37,033 nt of DNA from the NCBI RefSeq assembly GCF_000159955.1, contig NZ_GG695984.1:36658-73690 (forward strand). Reading direction: 5' to 3'. Shown piece by piece: positions 33,281-37,033 of the stretch. The notes under the pieces are model-generated. The model was not told where the DNA came from and ran no database searches. It saw only the letters and a list, made by a program, of their open reading frames with translations. The DNA comes from Paenibacillus sp. oral taxon 786 str. D14 (GTDB lineage: Bacteria; Bacillota; Bacilli; Paenibacillales; Paenibacillaceae). Both the position numbers and the translations under genes were made by a program. How positions within the stretch are numbered: position 1 is the stretch's first letter; each line of letters opens with the position of its first letter.

Positions 33281-34144
33281 TTATTCCTCCCAGCGTCCGA
33301 GAATGCCGCAAGGGAGGTGAAGCCCCGAGCGGGTGATCGGCAGTCCCAGTTCGCCGGCCGAGATCCGTCCTCCGTAACGCTTCTTGACGGTCATCGTCAG
33401 AATGTTGTTCAGTACGGTAGGGGAAATGCCGGTCGTATACGAGTTGATGAGGAAGAAGAGCGGCTTGTCCGACAGAATCGACAAGCAAGATTCCACGAAC
33501 GGGTAGAGGCTCGTCTCCAGCTTCCACATCTCACCGCCCGGACCACGCCCGTAGGACGGAGGATCCATGATAATCGCGTCATAACGGTTGCCGCGCCGTT
33601 GCTCCCGCTGCACGAATTTGAACACGTCATCCGTGATGAAGCGTACATGGCGGTCGGCCAAACCGGACAGCGCCAGGTTCTCCTTAGCCCATTGGACCAT
33701 CCCTTTCGCTGCATCGACGTGAACGACCGAAGCGCCGGCCGAAGCTACGGCTACGGTGGCGCCGCCGGTATATGCAAACAGGTTCAGCACCTGAATCGGC
33801 CGACCCGCGCCGGCGATCTTGTCCATCATCCACCGCCAGTTGGCGGCTTGCTCCGGAAACAATCCGGTATGTTTGAAATTGGTTGGGCGGATATAAAATT
33901 TCAGCCGGTCATAGGAAATCGTCCAACGGTCGGGAATCTGCTTCTTCATCTCCCACTGTCCGCCGCCGGAGGAGCTGCGGTGGTAATGCCCGTGCACATC
34001 GTGCCAGCGGCGATCCTCATTGGCGATCGGCCAGATGATCTGCGGGTCGGGGCGCCGCAAAATGATATCCCCCCAGCGCTCCAGCTTTTCCCCGTTTCCG
34101 GTGTCCATTACTTCATAATCCTGCCAATCGTTTGCTACATACAT
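33281..34144 (-). CDS. SAM-dependent RNA methyltransferase (RlmI-like)
   Basis: 287 residues, class I Rossmann methyltransferase of the RlmI/RlmK family. Motif I is LNLFAYTGGATVAVA (about 118-132), an acidic loop VVHVDAAKGMVQWAKENL follows, and the catalytic motif is DPPSYGRG. The family methylates cytosine in 23S rRNA, using DPPSF/Y-type loops. It lacks the N-terminal PUA domain of E. coli RlmI (about 396 residues). It is first in an operon with the pseudouridine synthase, suggesting a joint rRNA-modification role. ATG 34144 has GGAAGGA seven bases upstream. Confidence 0.9.
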   Translation of the reverse strand: MYVANDWQDYEVMDTGNGEKLERWGDIILRRPDPQIIWPIANEDRRWHDVHGHYHRSSSGGGQWEMKKQIPDRWTISYDRLKFYIRPTNFKHTGLFPEQAANWRWMMDKIAGAGRPIQVLNLFAYTGGATVAVASAGASVVHVDAAKGMVQWAKENLALSGLADRHVRFITDDVFKFVQREQRRGNRYDAIIMDPPSYGRGPGGEMWKLETSLYPFVESCLSILSDKPLFFLINSYTTGISPTVLNNILTMTVKKRYGGRISAGELGLPITRSGLHLPCGILGRWEE

Positions 34145-34347
34145 GTGTTGATCCTTCCTTCCGCCGCCTCATGCGGCCCGCCCGTTTGGGCATGTCCTTA
34201 AGTTCTGTAGATTCGGTAGTTATTGTACCTTATTTTTCTATCGGCATGCTACCTTCCCGGTGAAAACGATCTTCAATTCATTCCGCGACTGTGGTAGTCT
34301 TTCATTAAAACGCCAAGTTTTGGAGAGGCAAGGAGAGAGTCTTGGAA

Positions 34348-34652
34348 ATGTTACGTCGTTTTTTTCATATTACCGACCTTATAAACATTTGTTTATTCTA
34401 GATTTCAGCTGTGCCGTGGTGGCAGCGCTTTATTTCAATGGAAAAATGACCAAGACCTACCACGGCTTGTTTTCCGCGCTCGCTGATTTCAATTCCCGCG
34501 TAGAGGAGAACATCGGCGGGATCCGCGTAGTCCAGGCGTTTGTGAACGAAGGGCATGAACAAAAACTGTTTGAGGAAAACAACAATGCCTATCGCGCCAC
34601 GAAGCTTTGGGCTTACAAAATCATGGCCGGCAGCTTGTCCATCAATTACATG
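34348..34652 (+). pseudogene. Remnant of an ABC exporter (membrane domain only), frameshifted and deleted
   Basis: A good start (AGGAGAG, ATG 34348, MLRRFF) is followed by a T run of seven bases (34359-34365). One more T would put the next codons (SYYRPYKHLFILDFSCAVVAAL) in phase, so a single-base loss is likely. Homology then jumps from AVVAAL directly to ALYFNGKMTKTYHGLFSA, so about 150 residues of the membrane domain are missing. It continues through IGGIRVVQAFVNE and stops after SINYM at 34652, followed by unrelated sequence up to 34733. No ATPase domain remains. The nearest type is the YfiB/YheI-like half-exporter. It is not functional as read. Confidence 0.82.
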
Positions 34653-34687
34653 CCAGTTCGGACATTTGAATGCCTTAAAGCAACGAA

Positions 34688-34725
34688 GACCGCAGAAGCT
34701 CTTAAGGGGAGCCTGCGGTCTGATT
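34688..34725 (-). terminator. Hairpin downstream of the tandem-GNAT gene
   Basis: AGACCGCAG (about 34688-34696) pairs with CTGCGGTCT (34714-34722), and a T-rich tail is seen on either strand. It can end the minus-strand GNAT transcript just past its stop. Confidence 0.55.
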
Positions 34726-34735
34726 CGTTTTAGAA

Positions 34736-35575
34736 TCAACGCAAATAAGCATAGTAGTCCTGGGATCGACAAACCCGAAACCCCGTCTGTTCATAAAGTT
34801 TCTTGGCTTGGGGGTTGTTGAGTGCGACTTCCAGCCAGACCTCAAAGCCTTTGGCACGTTCGCGTTCAACCACCTGACGCAAAGCAGTACTACCGATGCC
34901 TTGCCCCCTCCGGGATGAAGTAACAACAAAGCCGTAGATCCAAGCCTCTTGATCACGACGGGACACCCGAATTTTCCCAACGGCTTCGCCTTCATGCACG
35001 ATGAGCTCGTTCTGACGAATTTCTTCCTCCGTTAACTTCTCGTAGTACATCCGGGCTTCCTCCGGCTGGAGATCAAATCCCTCCTGATCGAGGCGAGCGA
35101 GCAGCGGTCGGTCCGTGTCCTCCGCGGATCGGAGAGCGATTTGAGCCGTTCTGGACGGAGCATTCGTGCAAGCCTCTTGAGGGGAGTGCTTCATTTGAAA
35201 TTCGCTGAATTCATAGCGGCAAGGATAGGCGGCAAGGAAATGCTTGGCCGAGTCGGAGTTCCCAGGAGCATTCAATAGGATCTTCGGATACGAACCCACC
35301 GTAGCTAGGTATAACCCACGCTGCAGCAGAGAGGTGAAAATACCTTGTCTGCGGTAATCTGGGTGAACCATGCCGCAGACCTCCAGCGTGCTTCCGAACG
35401 GATACAAGCCTAAGAAAGCGACCAGTTGCCCGTCGCGGAACTCGATCAAATCTGCGGCACTCTCTTCCTTGCGGGAGTGTAAGGTGTCCCAATTTAACTT
35501 CAAAGCAATTCCGTCATGCTGCTCTACGTGTTGTTGGAGGGCTTCTACGTCAGCCCATGTCCATGTTAGATTCAT
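34736..35575 (-). CDS. Tandem-GNAT acetyltransferase
   Basis: 279 residues with two GNAT folds. The N-terminal one (about 35-125) has HPDYRRQGIFTSLLQRGL, and the C-terminal one (about 145-279) has SSRRGQGIGSTALRQVV and KLYEQTGFRV. Both show the R/QxxGxG/A acetyl-CoA motif, so either or both may be active. The substrate is unknown. ATG 35575 has a GGGAAGTGAG ribosome site upstream. Its stop lies just after the exporter remnant, and a hairpin inside that remnant serves as its terminator. Confidence 0.87.
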   Translation of the reverse strand: MNLTWTWADVEALQQHVEQHDGIALKLNWDTLHSRKEESAADLIEFRDGQLVAFLGLYPFGSTLEVCGMVHPDYRRQGIFTSLLQRGLYLATVGSYPKILLNAPGNSDSAKHFLAAYPCRYEFSEFQMKHSPQEACTNAPSRTAQIALRSAEDTDRPLLARLDQEGFDLQPEEARMYYEKLTEEEIRQNELIVHEGEAVGKIRVSRRDQEAWIYGFVVTSSRRGQGIGSTALRQVVERERAKGFEVWLEVALNNPQAKKLYEQTGFRVCRSQDYYAYLR

Positions 35576-35650
35576 GCCAGCTCACTTCCCTTCATTCGTA
35601 TTCTAGCGGATCGGAAGGAAATTGGCATGTGAAATCGTGGGCAGACGCGC

Positions 35651-35679
35651 TTGACATATCGCAAGTACGGGGGTAGCTT
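35651..35679 (+). promoter_or_regulatory. Predicted promoter of the YlmA-like ATPase gene
   Basis: A perfect TTGACA (35651-35656), a 17-base spacer and a weak TAGCTT (35674-35679). Confidence 0.45.
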
Positions 35680-35721
35680 GAAAGTACTGCAAATCTACTT
35701 ATTTTTTCGGAGGTACCAGGA

Positions 35722-36498
35722 ATGAATATCATCGAAATGGAACAAGTGACTTGGTTCCGGGATGGGAAAGCCGTATTAAACGGCATCGATTGGACGGTCC
35801 GCGAGGGAGAACATTGGGCGATGCTAGGCTTGAACGGTTCAGGCAAAACGACGTTGCTGAACATGATCAGCGGCTACCTCTGGCCGACATCTGGCCATAT
35901 CAGCGTACTGGGGAACCGGTTTGGCGAAGTAGATTTGCGGGAGCTGCGCAAAACGATTGGGTGGGTTAGTTCTTCGATGCAGGCCAGACTACACGGGGGG
36001 CAAAAAGCTGAAGATCTTGTGGTAAGCGGCAAGTTTGCAACCATCGGACTTTACGAGAAACCAACGTCAGAGGATTACGACCGGGCTGCAGCCTTCATGA
36101 ACCAGCTCCATTGCAGCCATTTACATGGACGAACTTACCAGACCTGTTCCCAAGGTGAACAGCAAAAGCTGTTGATTGCTCGGGCTTTGATGGCTTCGCC
36201 CCAGCTGCTCATCCTGGACGAGGCAACGAACGGGCTGGATTTCATCTCCCGGGAAGGATTGCTGGAAAGCATCGCACAGCTGGCCGCCGAACCGAATACG
36301 CCGCATATGCTGTATGTAACGCACCATACCGAGGAAATTTTGCCGATTTTCACGCATACGCTGCTGCTCCGGCGGGGAGAAGTCTACGCGCAAGGGAAAA
36401 CGTCGGATGTCCTGAACGAAACCGGGTTATCCGATTTCTTTGAAACGCCGGTGGCTTTGCGATGGAATCAGGAACGAGCTTGGCTGTCGACGAAATAA
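35722..36498 (+). CDS. YlmA-like ABC ATPase
   Basis: 258 residues. Walker A is GLNGSGKT (36-43), the signature is the unusual CSQGEQQ (from 142) and Walker B is LLILDEATNGLDF with D166-E167. The N-terminal VTWFRDGKAVLNGIDWTV and THHTEEI H-loop match the YlmA/ModF-type group of stand-alone ABC proteins. No permease gene adjoins, so its partner is unknown, and it may not be a transporter subunit. GGAGGTACCAGGA precedes ATG 35722. It is monocistronic with its own promoter and terminator. Confidence 0.85.
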   Translation: MNIIEMEQVTWFRDGKAVLNGIDWTVREGEHWAMLGLNGSGKTTLLNMISGYLWPTSGHISVLGNRFGEVDLRELRKTIGWVSSSMQARLHGGQKAEDLVVSGKFATIGLYEKPTSEDYDRAAAFMNQLHCSHLHGRTYQTCSQGEQQKLLIARALMASPQLLILDEATNGLDFISREGLLESIAQLAAEPNTPHMLYVTHHTEEILPIFTHTLLLRRGEVYAQGKTSDVLNETGLSDFFETPVALRWNQERAWLSTK

Positions 36499-36501
36499 GC
36501 C

Positions 36502-37033
36502 TTAACCCGTCGGGGTACTCCCGGCGGGTTTTGCTGTTTTGGAGCCGGAGGCTTTTTTGCGTATTGCAGCCACTAACCAATAGAAGCTGGGGATGAGAAA
36601 TTCGGCGAAAAAGAACATCGGCGCCCCTTCCCAGGACAGGAAAGAAATAATTTCCGGCGGAGTTCTGGCAATCGACATGGCGTAAATGGACACAAAGGCG
36701 ACAACCGGCAGCGTGAACGGTTTATGATCTTTCACGCCGGTCAATTGGGCAATGCATAAGACCGCGGTGAATACCACAAACGCAATTTTGACAAAGATGC
36801 TGGTCAGCCACAAAATAATTAAGATCGGATCCATCGTTTCGATAAATGAGCCAACGCGAATGAAACGAACCAGTTCCATGTCAGGGTAAACCAGATTGGC
36901 TCCCAGGTTCGGTCCAAACGTCAGCAGGATCGGAATGAGATGCAACACGATCAGCAGCAGCGAAGTGATTGTAGCCCAGAAGAGGGTACGAAACACCTTT
37001 TTTGGCTTCTCTAGATAAGGGAAAAGTAAAAAC
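36502..37033 (-). CDS. Spore-germination permease of GerAB/GerKB type, C-terminal part
   Basis: The frame runs through the right edge without a stop, so only about the last 176 residues are seen; a GTG at 36996 is internal to the frame. It is strongly hydrophobic with four or more helices. The sequence RFIRVGSFIETMDPILIILW, then IFVKIAFVVFTAVLC and a final basic tail, fits the endospore-germination permease family (GerAB/GerKB; amino acid/polyamine/organocation fold). Such proteins are in the inner membrane of spores, form receptors with GerA and GerC subunits, and are expressed in the forespore. The other receptor genes would lie to the right of the window. This supports a spore-forming host. 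Confidence 0.78.
   Translation of the reverse strand, partial: FLLFPYLEKPKKVFRTLFWATITSLLLIVLHLIPILLTFGPNLGANLVYPDMELVRFIRVGSFIETMDPILIILWLTSIFVKIAFVVFTAVLCIAQLTGVKDHKPFTLPVVAFVSIYAMSIARTPPEIISFLSWEGAPMFFFAEFLIPSFYWLVAAIRKKASGSKTAKPAGSTPTG
36504..36540 (+). terminator. Terminator between convergent genes
   Basis: A 12-bp stem with two G:T pairs (36504-36515 with 36519-36530) and a T-rich tail; the convergent permease gene stops at 36502. Confidence 0.7.

Noticed and set aside
34260..34733. Apparent 157-residue hypothetical protein
   Set aside because: The residues from 34260 to about 34350 and after 34652 resemble nothing; the middle is a deleted exporter membrane domain with a better start at 34348 in another frame.

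Overview
The window looks like chromosomal DNA of a moderately GC-rich, endospore-forming Firmicute, most probably Paenibacillus or a close relative. The grounds are strong AGGAGG-type ribosome sites with frequent GTG/TTG starts, a YesM/YesN-type two-component pair, a CcpA-like cre, a SigW-type promoter before pspA, TnrA/GlnR-like boxes, a tRNA gene without encoded CCA, and a spore-germination permease fragment at the right edge. The genus is an inference. No rRNA, CRISPR array, prophage or insertion sequence was seen.

Layout: (1) 1-1806, the 3' part of a bacterial dynamin-like GTPase. (2) 2060-5682, a heterodimeric ABC exporter with one degenerate ATP site, then a GNAT acetyltransferase. (3) 6437-9604, a branched-chain amino acid (liv) ABC operon behind two TnrA/GlnR-like boxes. 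It carries a deletion: 5' livJ is joined out of frame to 3' livM, livH is missing, and livG and livF are intact. (4) 9650-10450, a possible small transcript with a strong terminator and a permuted papain-fold (YiiX/C92-like) hydrolase. (5) 10661-19110, a sugar sensing and uptake module: YesN-type regulator, YesM-type kinase and an RbsB-like lipoprotein (each overlapping the next by 4 bases), followed by mglB-mglA-mglC with a promoter, cre and attenuator. (6) 19261-22000, a CAP/SCP protein, a 740-base intergenic region with a symmetric four-unit inverted repeat, the SigW-type pspA-DUF4178 pair, and tRNA-Lys(CTT). (7) 22174-29500, an SGNH hydrolase, an ABC-2 transporter, and topoisomerase IV parE-parC. 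(8) 29578-34144, an alpha-CTD-like small protein, a LysR regulator divergent from a branched-chain aminotransferase, a MarR regulator, an RluA-type pseudouridine synthase and an RlmI-like methyltransferase. (9) 34348-37033, the remnant of a second ABC exporter, a tandem-GNAT protein, a YlmA-like ABC ATPase, and the 3' end of a GerAB/GerKB-type permease.

How the genes work together: the clearest multi-gene system is region 5. An extracytoplasmic sugar-binding lipoprotein, a membrane kinase with a large outside domain and an AraC-type response regulator sit directly upstream of a galactose/methyl-galactoside ABC importer, which suggests three-component induction combined with CcpA repression. 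Two ABC systems (liv, and the exporter at 34.3 kb) are broken by internal deletions. The rest is largely ordinary core or accessory content, and I did not find a convincing wholly new system.
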